64,000 nucleotides of DNA from Allium sativum (GCA_030737875.1 CM060923.1:493732453-493796452); one strand, 5' to 3'. Counted from the stretch's first letter, positions 12,837 to 24,917 are shown. Program-made: numbers and translations. The notes: generated by a model from the sequence alone, not told the origin.

Positions 12837-14000
12837 TTTGCAAAGGGCCTCCGTTTTGGACGAAACCACTTTTGTTGGATCCAGAATGTCAAATTATTAC
12901 TAGATTCCAATTTTCAGAATTTTTGAAATGAACATGTGAGTGTGGTGAATTTAGACGCGTTTGGTCAATTCAGTTTGAATTTAATCAACTGGAAAATGAC
13001 CGTTTTTCAAATAGTTTGCAAATTCAACGAAATTAGTTTTGTTAGGACCATATCGTTAAAACAAAGTCAGAAATAATTTTTCTGTAATTTTTGGAGTCAG
13101 CATGTGACCCCAGTAAATTGAAATGTACATTCAAATTCAATATATATTGATTTATATTTTAATTTAAAGAAGAACTGATTAAAACAGTCGAATGGACTTG
13201 CGAAACATATTCCATTATGTCCGGCATGGGGGTAATTAGCTAGGGGCGACAGTTGTTGTGTTGGATTTGGAGTTTGGAGCGATTAACAACTAAAGATGGA
13301 ATTAAATAATAATAATAAAATAAAATATAATTTTCTATAAAAGGGCCGAACTAAAACCCTAACCTTAGAAAACGTTTAGCCGCCGCCTTCAAGATTGAAC
13401 GAACAAAATCATTCAATATTTTCTCCCTAGTTCTCGTTTAACTCATTCGATAATTTCAAAAACTCCCAAAGAAAAAAATGAAAGAACGAAGAGAGATCTA
13501 CAAATTGATGTTGGGGGATTTCCGCGCCTGAAATCACGACCGTCGAGGGGATTTTCTGGCCATTGTAGGGCCTCGAGCTGGCAGCGATGGTGGGGGGAGG
13601 GAGACGACGCCAAGCCGCACCAAGGGCCGACCTCCGATCATCGTCAGGTGTCTTCTGGTGGCCGCAATGAGGAGAGAGGATGGGGGAAGCAATTTCGATC
13701 GGTTACAGGAGAAGAACAGTGAAGTTAATCTAAACATAATTATTTTAATTAAAAATATTTTTAAATTTATATTAAGCATTAGTTTAAATTTGTATTAAAG
13801 ATTGTTTTTTTAAATTTAAATATAAATTAACATTGTTCAAATCTGAATTTTTATATATGAAGTATAAAAATATGATTTTATGTATGTATAGCATTTTTAA
13901 AAATATAATTTTTATTTATATATAACATTGTTTTTAAAGGTGATTTTTTACTATACATATCATTTTTAAAAAATATATATATATCATTTTAAAAATATAT

Positions 14001-14235
14001 GATTTTTAAAAATAAAAAGATCGTTGTTTTAAAAATAAAAAGATCGTTGGTTTAAAAATTAAAAAAAACCGTTGTTTCAAAAATAAAAAACCCTTGTTTT
14101 AAAAATAAAAAAAATCGTTGTTTTAAAAATAAAATAATGGTTGTTTTAAAAATAAAAAGACCGTTGTTTTAAAAATAAAAAGACCATTGTTTTAAAAATA
14201 AAAATAGCAATGTTTTTAAATAATAAAATAGCATT
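14001..14235 (+). repeat. Short tandem array, unit about 23 bp, E3 5' LTR
   Basis: About ten imperfect units of GTTGTTTTAAAAATAAAAAG with a final ACC, ATC or similar. The same array occurs in the 3' LTR. Confidence 0.8.
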
Positions 14236-15344
14236 ACTTTTAGAAATAAAAAAATATGATTTTTAGAAATTAAAATCAGATTTTTATATATATGATTTTT
14301 TTTTAAATATATGAAATAGCGATGATTTAAAAATGTGATTTTTAATTTAAATAGAGTTATTTTTAAAATGGGGTTTTTAAAATATATTTAACAATATAAA
14401 AATGTGATTTTTATTTATATAGTAGCAGAATAAAAATGTATTTTTAAATAAATACCACTGTATTAAAAATGTGATTTTTAATATAAACCGCTTGAAAACA
14501 TATTGCGATGGAACCGACTGGAAGAGAACAGAATCTAGATGGTTCAGAAATTTAAAAATAAAACTAGAGGAGTGGATCCGAAAGGTGAGAACTTCTCACT
14601 AAAAATATTTATGTATAATTATTTATTTTATAACTGCATATATGAACTGCTCCCCGTTGTCCATAGACCATGGACGACTTGTATGATTGTATTGTGTTGT
14701 GGAAGTTGATTGTGATTGTGATGTGAAATGAAATATATAAGATATTCATGTGTATGGAATAAAATATTTGAACAATAAAAATATCATTTTTATTGTATAT
14801 ATAAAATATATAAAATATTCATGTGTATGGAATAAAATATTTGAACAATAAAAATATCATTTTATTGTATATTTGGACTGCATAACATAGTCATGTGTTG
14901 AAATAAATATTTATAAACAAATCGGATGATTTGTTTATGTACACCCATTTATCTGATACTGATTGGGACGATATATTTTACACATCGCCCAACTACACAA
15001 ATAAAATATGTGTTTGTTGATTGAAACCCCACACGGGTATTGGGATGATATTTGACGTACACTAATCCAAATTGTTTAGTTATTTGTTAATCGATGGGTT
15101 GACAGACTGTTGTAAGAATTAATTATTTATATTTAATGCTTATGCAGTTGTGTGATGCACTTTGGATGTTGGTTGACTGTGTACAGTTATTGTTGTGTAG
15201 ATATGTGTATGAAATCTATATAAATAATATTATATGGTAATTGATTGAGTCTGATTCCAAATCAGAATAAACGAATATTTTTAAATAATATTCAGTGTAT
15301 AATCAAAATGAGATATTTTGAAAATATTGTCTTTTGAATGAAAT

Positions 15345-15640
15345 TATTAAGGAATATTCAAATTTGATTTGAAATTTGAAATGGAATTGAAATCATTTTA
15401 AAACGAATTTATTAAGGAATATTCAAATTTGATTTGAAATTTGAAATGGAACTAAAATCATTTTAAAATGAATTTAAAATGAAATTATTAAGGAATGTTC
15501 AAATTTGTTTTGAAATTTGGAATGGAATTGAAATCGTTTTAAAATGAATTTATTAAGGTATATTCAAATTTGATCTGAAATTTGTAATGGAATTGAAATC
15601 GTTATGAATTGAATTTAAAACAAATTTATAAACGATTTAT
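15345..15640 (+). repeat. Tandem array, unit about 70-80 bp, E3 5' LTR
   Basis: Four imperfect units built on ATTCAAATTTGATTTGAAAT, then TGGAATTGAAATCGTTTTAA and ATTAAGGAATATTC. The inner part TCAAATTTGATTTGA is itself nearly palindromic. The array recurs at 41095-41400. Confidence 0.8.
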
Positions 15641-16372
15641 AAAATACGTTTTATGTGGAAATCGATGAAATATAAATATAATATATATATATATATATAT
15701 TATATATTTAATGGCCTGAATAGAACGCGCCGCGGCTGTTCATGAATTTCGACCATTGACTTCAAATTGACATTAAGGGAGATCCGACCATCGGATTCTC
15801 CTAAAACCGGAAACGATGGGTTCAAATCGAAAAGAGCTTTCCAACGAATACAAGATATTTGGAATCTAACGGTTGGATTTGGAATTATATCCAAATCAAA
15901 ATTTGAAAACGTCATTGTAAGTGCAGTTCGATGACTATTTATGGAAATCGACTGTACGGGTCTTGATAAAATTATTAAAAATATCAATAATTTGTGTAAA
16001 ATCATAATAAATGATTTGGAAAGAATTTGGATGAAAAATTCCACATTTGTAAAGATAAAAATATATTTTTATCAAAATGAAGAAGCTATGAACTAGAACT
16101 ATAATCGAAGATTTTTAAATAAATAAATTGGATTTGAAATGGTTTTAAAAGTAACCAGGATTTCCAATATATGAATTGGAATGGAATTGAATCGAAATTA
16201 TCTTCGAAATATTTCGATGTTGGATTTCGTGATTATACAGATATTGTTATGGAAATTTGAAAGATATATTTATATTGTTATTTCCATATTTTATGGTTGT
16301 AGAATTTGATATTGAATATAAGCCGATATATTTTCTATTCAGAGCCTTGTATTTAATATCAAATGGGATTTT

Positions 16373-17019
16373 GAGTTTTTCGTGAACAGTGTCTTAAATA
16401 ACATTGTTCTGAAACCCAGTTGAGAAAAGAATAAATCTTTTCAGTAAGATTTAGTGAAATTTTCCAATTAATTAATATTTAATTGGAATTGAATGAAAGA
16501 ATTGGATTTTGGGTTTGTCGTGAATGGTGTCTTCATTAACACTGTTCTTAAACCCCGTGTGAAAAGAATAATCTTTTAATTGAGATTATTGGAGTTTCTA
16601 GTTATATTTAGTAACTAGAATAAAAATGGAATGTGGATTGGGTTTATTGTGAACTGTGTTTTTAATGACATTCGTTCTTTAACCCGATTTATAGTTAAAC
16701 GTGACTTGGAATTTATAAATCTTTTAACTAAGATTTAATGGAAATTTTCCAAAGTAAAGTTTTCCAATTTAATAAAACAAATTGGAATGGAATGGAATTC
16801 GATTTGGTAATAATCGAAGTGAACTTCTGTGGAGGAAGACTGCTAATACAATGAAATTTAAAAGGCTTTGTCGTTATTCCATTTATACTATTAATCAGAT
16901 ATGGAAGTTTATATCGATTATATATATTGATCTGTTTTCCGTGAAGATTCCATAATTGGTGGAATGTGATTTTGGGTTTATCGTGAGCTGTATTTTAAAT
17001 GACATTAGTACTTTAACCC
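16373..17019 (+). repeat. Four dispersed GGGTTT...AAACCC hairpin modules, E3 5' LTR
   Basis: Modules of about 45 bp at 16373-16417, 16511-16555, 16640-16685 and 16974-17019 share GGGTTTRTCGTGAA, a middle TGTCTT/TGTTTT part and a GTTCTTTAACCC or GTTCTTAAACCC end. The outer arms are complementary in most copies, and in the second copy GTGT/ACAC also pair inside. Spacing is about 135, 130 and 334 bp. Confidence 0.7.
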
Positions 17020-17669
17020 TGTTAAAGACAGGATTTATTTCCTGAATTTGAATAATCATTAAGTAATTAATTTTGGAGATTAAAACTAAATGGAGTTTTA
17101 AAGAATCTCTAATTAGATTGAAAGGAGAATCTGATAACTAAAATTATCAAATTTGGTAAATGATCGAGAATGGAGTATCACCAATTTTGCTCCAAGCGAT
17201 AGTTAAATCTTTAATTAGATTTGATCATGAAATGGTAATTAATTTTACCAATAACACCGTTGTGTTAGATATGAAGTATTACCAGTTTTGCTTCATGGGA
17301 TGAATAGGTTGGGATTGGGAAATATAACAAATGATTACTTCGGTAAAGTTCGTCAATCCTGACTAGTTTGGATAAACCTTAATTTGGTTTGAATTGATAT
17401 CCAAAGGAAGATTAAAGAATAAATTTATAGAATTTATCTTTGATAAATTAATGGGAACCTTTCCCAAAGTATAAGAATATTTGAATAAAGGAATATTCTG
17501 AATTGGAATGAGGCGTATGTTATGTTTTTATAGTACTTGTTTATTATTCACGCGAATTATTTGGAAAGACCGGGTTTATCCCATTCTGAATAACTGATTC
17601 GACGATAAGTCGATGATGAAGACGGTGGTTGAAGACCAGAGGTCTTCACATCATTTGGACGATTAGTGA

Positions 17670-17674
17670 TGTCT
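17670..17674. repeat. E4 target-site duplication, left copy
   Basis: TGTCT immediately before the E4 edge TGATACACC. It matches TGTCT at 35556-35560. The uninterrupted site in the E3 3' LTR (about 43470-43485) reads GATGTCGTTATTGGGC, confirming a single original copy. Confidence 0.95.
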
Positions 17675-19442
17675 TGATACACCCCACCTCCATTAAGGTC
17701 ACTCACAAAGGGAATGCCTTAACTTTGGTGGAGGTTTATAAGTAAAAGCCACAGATAAACTCAAGACAGATATAAATACACATATTTTAAACAGCGGAAA
17801 CCAAACAAACTTTTATTTCATCAATACGTGTATCAAACAAAGATTTCCATAATTGTCTCAAAATACTTCCAACATTACAACCTCATAACTTCCTTGATTA
17901 TTAAAGAAGCATGAAAACATAAATAAAGTGACAAAAATCCCCATAGTGATATCCAAAGCCATTATCCGAGCAAGAAAGATCCAAATCATACATCTACGTT
18001 CTTGGTGCTTGTAAAGAGCCTGATTGAGTTGAGATGTTTCCTCCCTGTGGACCTGGGAGGGAAACGAAAGAAAAGAAGATGAAAAGAAAATAGGGTCAGA
18101 CATAAAGCCTGAGTAAATCTAGTAACTCTTCAATATGTGAATAAGAAAAGGGTATGATGGATGTAAACTAAAAATAGGAAAGTGTCACCAGCTAAGGAAG
18201 TGTCGAATGTACTATCGCACCCATACTATATCTCTACACCTATTTGAGTTTATTCTAACTGGCACCCCGTGGTAAGGGTGAAGTGATCCCCATTTTCTAA
18301 AGATCAGCTCCTACTCGCGTTAACGTGTGTCATACGGCCCCCAAGAATTGTAGATATCTATGCTGGTCCCACCATGGGGTGTATCAAGACCCATGGTGGC
18401 GGCCCGACACAAATCCTAGAAGGCATAGGTTATACTACTGGTGTCCCCAGTGCCCTGGTTGTCTGCTCCAGAGTGTGTGCACGCCCGCACCCCGTTAGAC
18501 CTGCACTGTGCACCCACTGCCATCGTTTTACCGCTTACAATCTGCCCAGTAATCGTGCCCCACCCTGCCTAGTTTCAGGGTACCGTTGATACCTAACTTT
18601 GGGTTACTGCTGAAACGGGTCCCTCGTTACCGGGATTTTCTAGTCAAACATGTTAACTGATTAAGTGTCTGTATTTACCTAACCCCACCCATCATTTCTT
18701 GTTAACATGTTGAATTTGGTTAAGTGTTATAGTTGACTTAACCCTACCATCTGTCCTTAGCCTCTTAGGAGCACCAGACCACTCACATTAGACAGGTATT
18801 GTTACGGTTACTGGATGTGCCGGTCGGTTCCGGGCAGGTTTACACCGTAGCTCAGTCTAACCTCGGGTCCTTATTGGGCTCAATGCTTAACCACCCACAT
18901 TGGATAGGTATTGTTGTGACTATTGGACAGCCGGGCGGGTCCGGGAAGGTTTACATCACAACTCAATCCAACCTCGGGTTAAGCATATCGTGTTTTCTAA
19001 GTTTACATATTTTATTAATTCTCAACTATATGTAAATGTCATATCTTTTTATTTTTGGGTATTTCAATTCATACCGCTTATGTGTCATAATCATTGGCAT
19101 GTGCCAAACATGCCAACATATATTTTCATATTTTACACCCAACGTTATTACCCCCGTTAGTTCGCAACTTTATAACATGTGTTGGGCTTGTCACAATTCA
19201 GCCCAACTTTATAAACGTGAGGAAAAGGGGAAGTCAAGAACATGTAATACATAAAGGTGTGTGGCGCATGAACTTGCAATTTGGCGATTCAACTAACATA
19301 TAACATGGGTCATGTGAACTTGCATTCAAATCAAAGTATGACTAAATAGGTGACATATGAAATGGCATAGTTTAGGCAAATACAAACTTGTGTTTAAACA
19401 TGTTAACTTGGCATAATATCAACCACAAAACTAGCATGTTGA
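17675..19442 (-). repeat. E4 3' LTR, truncated (1768 bp)
   Basis: Colinear with 32591-34355 of the 5' LTR. Homology stops after AGCATGTTG, where the 5' LTR continues with TATATTC but this copy runs into RNase H-end coding sequence. The promoter-bearing part of the LTR is therefore missing here. Confidence 0.9.
18778..18980 (-). ncRNA. Conserved paired stem-loops (E4 3' LTR copy)
   Basis: Two modules (18778-18869 and 18890-18980). Module 1 has outer arms TTAGAC/GTCTAA and inner TTACGG/CCGTAG; module 2 has TTGGAT/ATCCAA and GTTGTGA/TCACAAC. The top of each holds a conserved GGTTCCGGG or GGGTCCGGG core next to GCCGG. This is called as a structured element because the same pair recurs in E5 and E6 with changed but still pairing arms. 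It could act as RNA in the leader or as DNA; neither is proven. Confidence 0.45.
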
Positions 19443-20924
19443 AACTGGCTATATACTCCAAGTTTTGCCTTTCCACGAAGAGAGGGCTTAGGGTCAGTTT
19501 CTTTCGGCTCAACGCGTCTACTACCACGTTGCCTTTTCCGGGAGTATAGGAAATTTCAAAATCATACGAGGCAAGAAACTCCATCCATCTTTGCTGCCTC
19601 AAGTTAAGATCCTTCTGGGAGAATAGGTATTTCAACTATTTATGGTCAGTGTATAATTCAAACTTCTCACCTAGGAGATAATGGCGCCAAGACTTAAGTG
19701 CAAAGACGATGGCGGCCAACTCAAGATCGTGGGTTGGGTAGTTCTTTTCATGAACCTTCAATTGTCTTCCACCATAAGCTACTACCCTTCCTTCTTGCAT
19801 TAGAACAGCGCCTAGTCCCGTTCCACATGCATCCGTGTATACTGTGAACATTTTTCTTCTGTCAGGAAGAGTTAGAACTGGGGCTGTTGTAAGAGCTCTT
19901 TATAATCGTTGGAAAGCAAACTCGCAGTCCAAATCCCAAGTGAACGCCAAATTCTTCTTTGTTAGCCTTGTGAGTGGGGCTGAGATTTTCGCAAAATCCC
20001 TAATAAACTTTTAGTAAAAACTGGCTAGCCCAAGAAAGCTTCGAACTTCGGTTGCATTTCTTGTTGTCTTCCAATCTTGCACAGCCACCACTTTCGCGGG
20101 GACCACAGCCAACCCTTCTTTGGACACTATATGCCCAAGAACCCTTACTTCTTTTCTCCAGAAGTGACACTAGGAGAATTTGGCTTTTAGTTGATGTGAA
20201 CGGAGAGTATCCATGATTGCTTTCTGATGCTGAGCATGTTCTTCCTCACTCTTTGAGAAGATTAAGATATCATCTACGAAGACAACCACAAATTTGTTGA
20301 GGAATTCTCGGAAAACCCTGCTCATTAGGTCTATGAAATGAGCGGGTGCGTTTGTCAAGCCGAAAGGCATGACAAGCCACTCGAAGAAACTGTCTAGGTT
20401 CTAAACGTTGTCTTATCAATGTTGTCTTCAACTACTCTTAGCTGATGGAACCCAGTTTCCAGATCAAGTTGGGAGAAGACCGTCGCACCTACAAGCTGAT
20501 CAAACAAATCGTCGATTCGGGGAAGAGGGTGCCTATTTTTCTTGGTCAATTTGTTTAACTCCCTATAGTCGACGCAAAGGCGAAGCGAACCATCTGCTTT
20601 GGTTGCGGACACCACTGGAGCACCCTATTCCGAAATGCTCCGTCTAATGAACCCCTTTTCGAGAAGTTCTTTAACCTGCTTACTGAGCTAATTTCTCTCC
20701 CTTGGAGCCATGTGTCTGACAGGTAAAGCTACAGGCTTTGCGTTATCCACAAGATATATGCGGAAGTCTATTTCCTGGCTCGGAGGTAAGCCTTACACTT
20801 CCTCAAAGACATCTGGATATTCCCGGACTACTCTAACTGATTGCAAATTCTCATCAGAAGCATCAAGCGACTCTAGATAACTAAGCATAACAGCATTCAA
20901 GGGATTACAAGAAATTTCTAGAGT
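19443..20924 (-). pseudogene. E4 pol remnant: reverse transcriptase and RNase H
   Basis: Frames interrupted by stops and small shifts, all close to the E6 Pol. In sense order: the linker between protease and reverse transcriptase (about 20900-20650); reverse transcriptase with LCVDYRELN and FSQLDLETG (20615-20394), then MPFGLTNAP and FVDDILIF (20370-20170); a damaged connection (20165-19852); and RNase H with [12 protein letters not shown] and DLELAA (19851-19443). The reading frame ends in LTR-derived residues after SLF/FNML because of the deletion that fuses pol to the 3' LTR. There is no integrase. Inactive. Confidence 0.92.
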
Positions 20925-20929
20925 GTTAC
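20925..20929. repeat. E5 target-site duplication, left copy
   Basis: GTTAC directly before the E5 edge TGTAACACC; identical GTTAC at 31667-31671. The site lies in E4 pol, between protease and reverse transcriptase. Confidence 0.95.
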
Positions 20930-22788
20930 TGTAACACCCCGCCACCGCTAGGGTCACTCGCAAAGGAATGCACTAGCTTTAGAGGGGCATTATTGGTAAA
21001 CACGCACAGAAATATCACAAGACAGAACATATAAAATAGCGGAAGTAAAATCGAACTTTCATAAACATGAATACATAAGGTCTAAAGCCTTTTACATCAG
21101 AGTACATCAAAACCTGTCTTGCAATAGTAAAGAAGCATAAAGACTTTTTCATAAATTATTCCCCAAATAAAAACAGTAAAGTAGCCATAGCCAGGAAAAG
21201 TCCAAGCCATCCATGATGACCTTCGAGCAGAAGAAGTCCGAACTAAACAGCAGTGTTTCCTCCCTGTAACCAGGGGGGGAAACGGAAGAAAAGAGGCGAA
21301 ACAAAACGGGTCAGTCAAAAAGACTGAGTAAGCCCTATCTACTATTAGCATAAAAACTAGTAAAGTTAACTGACATGAGAAACTGAGATGAACATAAGCA
21401 TGATAACAAGATAGATAAGCTAAATCAAAATAACAGGATGAACTACTGAACTCAGATAAACTAAGATGTCATGATAAATTACGATGTCAAGACAAAACAA
21501 GGTATCACATCCTCAGGTTCCTATCAAGTATAATATCCCAAGATATCTATCATGTATAACGTCCCATGGTATCTACCCTGTATATCTGCTCTGCACCTAT
21601 CGTACTAGTATCCCAACCCGCGTCATGTGTTAACCATGAATGTCCCTTGCCCAACGTCATGTAATGGTCCATGTCAACCTAATATATAGCATATGTAGGT
21701 TTTCCCAACTCGTATGTTTCTTTCCATGAATAAGTTCAGTCCTTTGCTGTAGTCCGTACGGACTTTCCCATGTAAACGTTTTATCCTTGAAGTTGTTTTG
21801 GACTGCAACCCTGGATCTAGTTGTGTTTCCTTACCATTAACTATCGCGCGTCCACTTAGGATTTATGCCACCTAGGGCCGCTAGGGATTATGCTACCTAA
21901 TGAACGTTTCCGTGTCTCAGTTTGGGTTTTGGCCACCTAGGACCACTAGGGATTACGCCACCCGTCAACCGCGCCCTTGATCCCACGTATGTATCGTGAA
22001 TCGTTTTCCATGTCTAGATGCACATGTTCCCCAATGTGCCATCCGAGTTCCGTGCCAGGGCAAATCAAGAAATACGGAACTCGGTCGGGAGCTTTAAATC
22101 GTCTGCCGATGCAGATATCAAGGTCTGTTTTTGTACCCGTGGCTATGGTCCCACGTGACCCCTCCCTCAACTACTGAAAGGCAATCCAAGAAAAATCATG
22201 TATAAGAACCACTCCACGGCCCAACTATAGCCCACTTCCCTACGGGCCAACCTCACCCATGACTCGATAGCAAGCACATGGTCTGTTGGGGGTTCCCTGC
22301 CTTTCCGCACGTACACGATTGACTAAAGATGGTAGGTAGTTGACGATGCGCTATCCAGGGCAAAAACAAGAATCGTCGACTCCACGCTAATCCATCCCAG
22401 TCTTTAGGTTGCTCGCATAGCAACCAAGGCATACTCTTGGTCCTTCTAACGCAGACCTTAACCTCTCATGGGCCTAGTATAATTACCTGGCAGCCCACAG
22501 AGGGATCCCAAGAATATCATCACGTCCCCCGAAGCTTCCACTTCGGCACCCAGTGCGCTGGAGCTTTTATCCAAGTCAGATAACTTGCTCCCCCTCGTAT
22601 ACTAAGCGATGACCTACCGTATCAGGTTACTCATCGTTTTGAGAATTAGTCATATGTCCTTAGCTAAGAATTATTACTTAGTTACCCTTAACTAAGGTTT
22701 ACCACTTAGCTTCCTTTCCCGTTAACCTTGATTAACCACGGTTTTCTACCTAGTTTTTCTAGCTAGGGTTTGTCTATTGGGTTAAGTG

Positions 22789-23650
22789 TTATCATTCAAG
22801 TCCATGACTTAACCCGCCCACGAATCACGTCAAAGATTGGCTAAGTATTTAAGCTCAAGACTTAGTCCCACAAGTTGGTTAAGTGTACCCAGAGGCTCAT
22901 GACTTAACCCTATCAAGTCAAATTGGTCAAGTACTAGCTTACCTTAATCCTATCGGATTATCTTGCTAGATCGATTAAGCATAGATTATCTTAATCCCAT
23001 CAAATTATCTAGTCGGATTGGTTAAGTATAGGTTGGTTTAACCCCATCCTCTAATCGTACTACAATGGTTAAGTATATTCTAAAAAGGTCTTGTGACTTA
23101 ACCTTATCAGGTCCGCGTATTAGATTGGTTAAGTGTAAGTTACTTAACCCCATCAAATCATCATGTACAATTGGTTAAGTATAAGTTGCTTAACCCCATT
23201 AAATTATCACGTTAAGTTGGTTAAGTATTGGTTACTTAACCTCATTGAATTACCGAGTTTAAATTGGTTAAGTGTTTAACTTAACCCCATCGAATTACCG
23301 TGTTTAGATTAGTTAAGTGTGGATTACTTAACCCCGTCTAATTACCGTGTCGGAGTAGTTAAGCGTAAATTACTTAACCCCATCCCCTAATCATCTTGTA
23401 TGGTTAAGTGTCATTAAGAAAACTTACTTAACCTTGCCAAATTATCATGTTGGATTGATTAAGTGTTGGTTAACTTAATCCCCGTCCACTAGTCGTATTA
23501 AAAATGGTTAAGCGTCATTAGGCAAATCAAATCACTTAACCTACCCAACCTTGTCATGTTTTGTTAGGTATCATTAGCCTAACCAATTTACTTAACCCAT
23601 TTACCCATGTCATATTTGGTTAAGAGTCATTAATCAAATTAACTTAACCC
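22789..23650 (-). repeat. Array of about 18 GGTTAAGT/ACTTAACC hairpins (E5 3' LTR)
   Basis: About 18 imperfect modules average 48 bp apart. A typical module is GGTTAAGTGT, a short spacer of 3-20 nt, then ACTTAACCCC. Variants keep pairing: GATTAAG with CTTAATC, GATTAAGT with ACTTAATC, TTAGG with CCTAA, and GGCTAAGT with ACTTAGTC (one G-T pair). The same array is in the 5' LTR at 29217-30088. E4 and E6 have only two or three modules at the equivalent place, so the array expanded in the E5 family. Confidence 0.85.
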
Positions 23651-23682
23651 TATCATGTGGCATTAATTACTTAATGCACCCC

Positions 23683-23880
23683 AACCTCTCACATTAGACT
23701 TTGTTGTGGTTACTAGTTAAGCCGGTCGGTTCCGGGTAGCTTTACACCACAAGTTGGTCTAACCTCGGGTTCAAGCACAACATGACCAACTTCTCACATT
23801 GGGTCTTATTGTTTGCAACTACTAGTTAGGCCGGTAGGTTCCGGGTAGTTTTACGTTGCAAACTCAACCCAACCTCGAGT
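23683..23880 (-). ncRNA. Conserved paired stem-loops (E5 3' LTR copy)
   Basis: Module 1 (23683-23770): outer TTAGAC/GTCTAA, inner TTGTGGT/ACCACAA. Module 2 (23784-23880): outer TTGGGT/ACCCAA, inner GTTTGCAAC/GTTGCAAAC, perfect over 9 bp. The apical core GGTTCCGGGTAG is conserved. Arms differ from those in E4 and E6 but remain complementary. It lies directly next to the hairpin array. Confidence 0.5.
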
Positions 23881-24593
23881 TGGCCACTTTCATGTTTAGT
23901 CTAGTGTCATGTTCATAGTCAAGTTTTCAAGCAATTGGGTAGACCTAACTTAATAGGTAAATTCCCAATGGGTAGACCTAACTTAATAGGTAAATTCCCA
24001 AGCTTATGTTTTTATGCATACTTACATGTCAACTTCCATGTTATATTTCAAGTCATGTTTTCAAGTATAAACACATGTCATATTTAACGTTACATGTTGT
24101 CATGTTTATACCCATTTACCCAAGTCATATTCATGCCATTATGTTTCCCCATAATGTGACCCCAACGCTTTTTAAACTAGCATATACGTTCGCAACAACG
24201 TGATGGATTAAAAGAAGAGACTTGGCAAAGGAATGACAAAAATGGGTATTAAGCCACAAGTTAATCATGGTGGCAAATGAGGCACAAATGTGTTCATTAG
24301 CTTGCATGTTACATTCTTAAGCCTCAAAAACATGCATAAACCCAAACTTGGCACATAAGCGAATCATGGTGACAAAAGACATGGAATGATGGCTAGAAAC
24401 TCGCATATATCATCATATACAGATTATGACTTCATATGCAAGTTGACATAATGATTATGAAGATTCTCATGTTGCATAATGCAACATTTCAACATAAAGG
24501 TTGTGGCTTTTAGCTCATAAGATCAAGATAATGACTTCATAAACTTGCATAACATGATAGCATGCATCATTCTAATTAATCAAACCCAAACTT

Positions 24594-24917
24594 TCAACAT
24601 GAACATTTAACTTCATAGTTAATATCTAAGAGTAGGGAAGGGCTTACATTGCTATGAAGGCCTAAATCGATTAAACTAAAGCTTGTGATGAAGCCTATGC
24701 ATGCCATCACCCAAAAACCCAAAGATGGATGCTCCAAATCAACAAAAACACCATCTTTATGAACAAAGATCAAAGCTTTTGCCTTGGAATCAACTTGAGG
24801 AGCTCTCATACTAACATAGGGACTCTCTAACACTCTCAAGATCATGAAACCTTTCATAGAAATGAAGTGGAGGCTAGGATGGTTGAGTGGAGGCCATGAG
24901 AGTAGAAATTTGGCCAT
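24594..24917 (-). CDS. E5 LTR leader ORF, 107 codons, unknown product (3' LTR copy)
   Basis: Open frame starting MAKFLLSWPPLNHP, about 50 nt downstream of the TATA box at 24968-24975 and so close to the predicted 5' end of an LTR-initiated transcript. No family is recognised; it has a hydrophobic stretch in the middle (FWVMACIGFI). The copy in the 5' LTR is also open. E4 has a 61-codon frame and E6 a 6-codon frame at the same relative place. It may be a non-translated leader that happens to be open. Confidence 0.3.
   Translation of the reverse strand: MAKFLLSWPPLNHPSLHFISMKGFMILRVLESPYVSMRAPQVDSKAKALIFVHKDGVFVDLEHPSLGFWVMACIGFITSFSLIDLGLHSNVSPSLLLDINYEVKCSC

Larger units (their letters stand above)
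12837..17674 (+). repeat. E3 5' LTR, left part (start truncated)
   Basis: It aligns along its length with 38615-43475 of the 3' LTR; shared landmarks include the blocks at 13041/38818, 14485/40225 and 15700/41500. It starts inside the LTR because E2 sequence replaces its first 430 bp. It ends at the E4 insertion. Internal tandem arrays are listed separately. No protein-coding content is convincing. Confidence 0.85.

Noticed and set aside
21946..22177. Frames on both strands, repeated at 28384-28615
   Set aside because: They fall inside the E5 LTR, away from its leader, have no start context or domain, and recur only because the LTR is duplicated.
22789..23650. CRISPR-like regularly spaced short repeats
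   Set aside because: Repeat arms are inverted and imperfect, spacers are short and variable, the array lies inside a plant LTR in two copies, and there are no cas genes.
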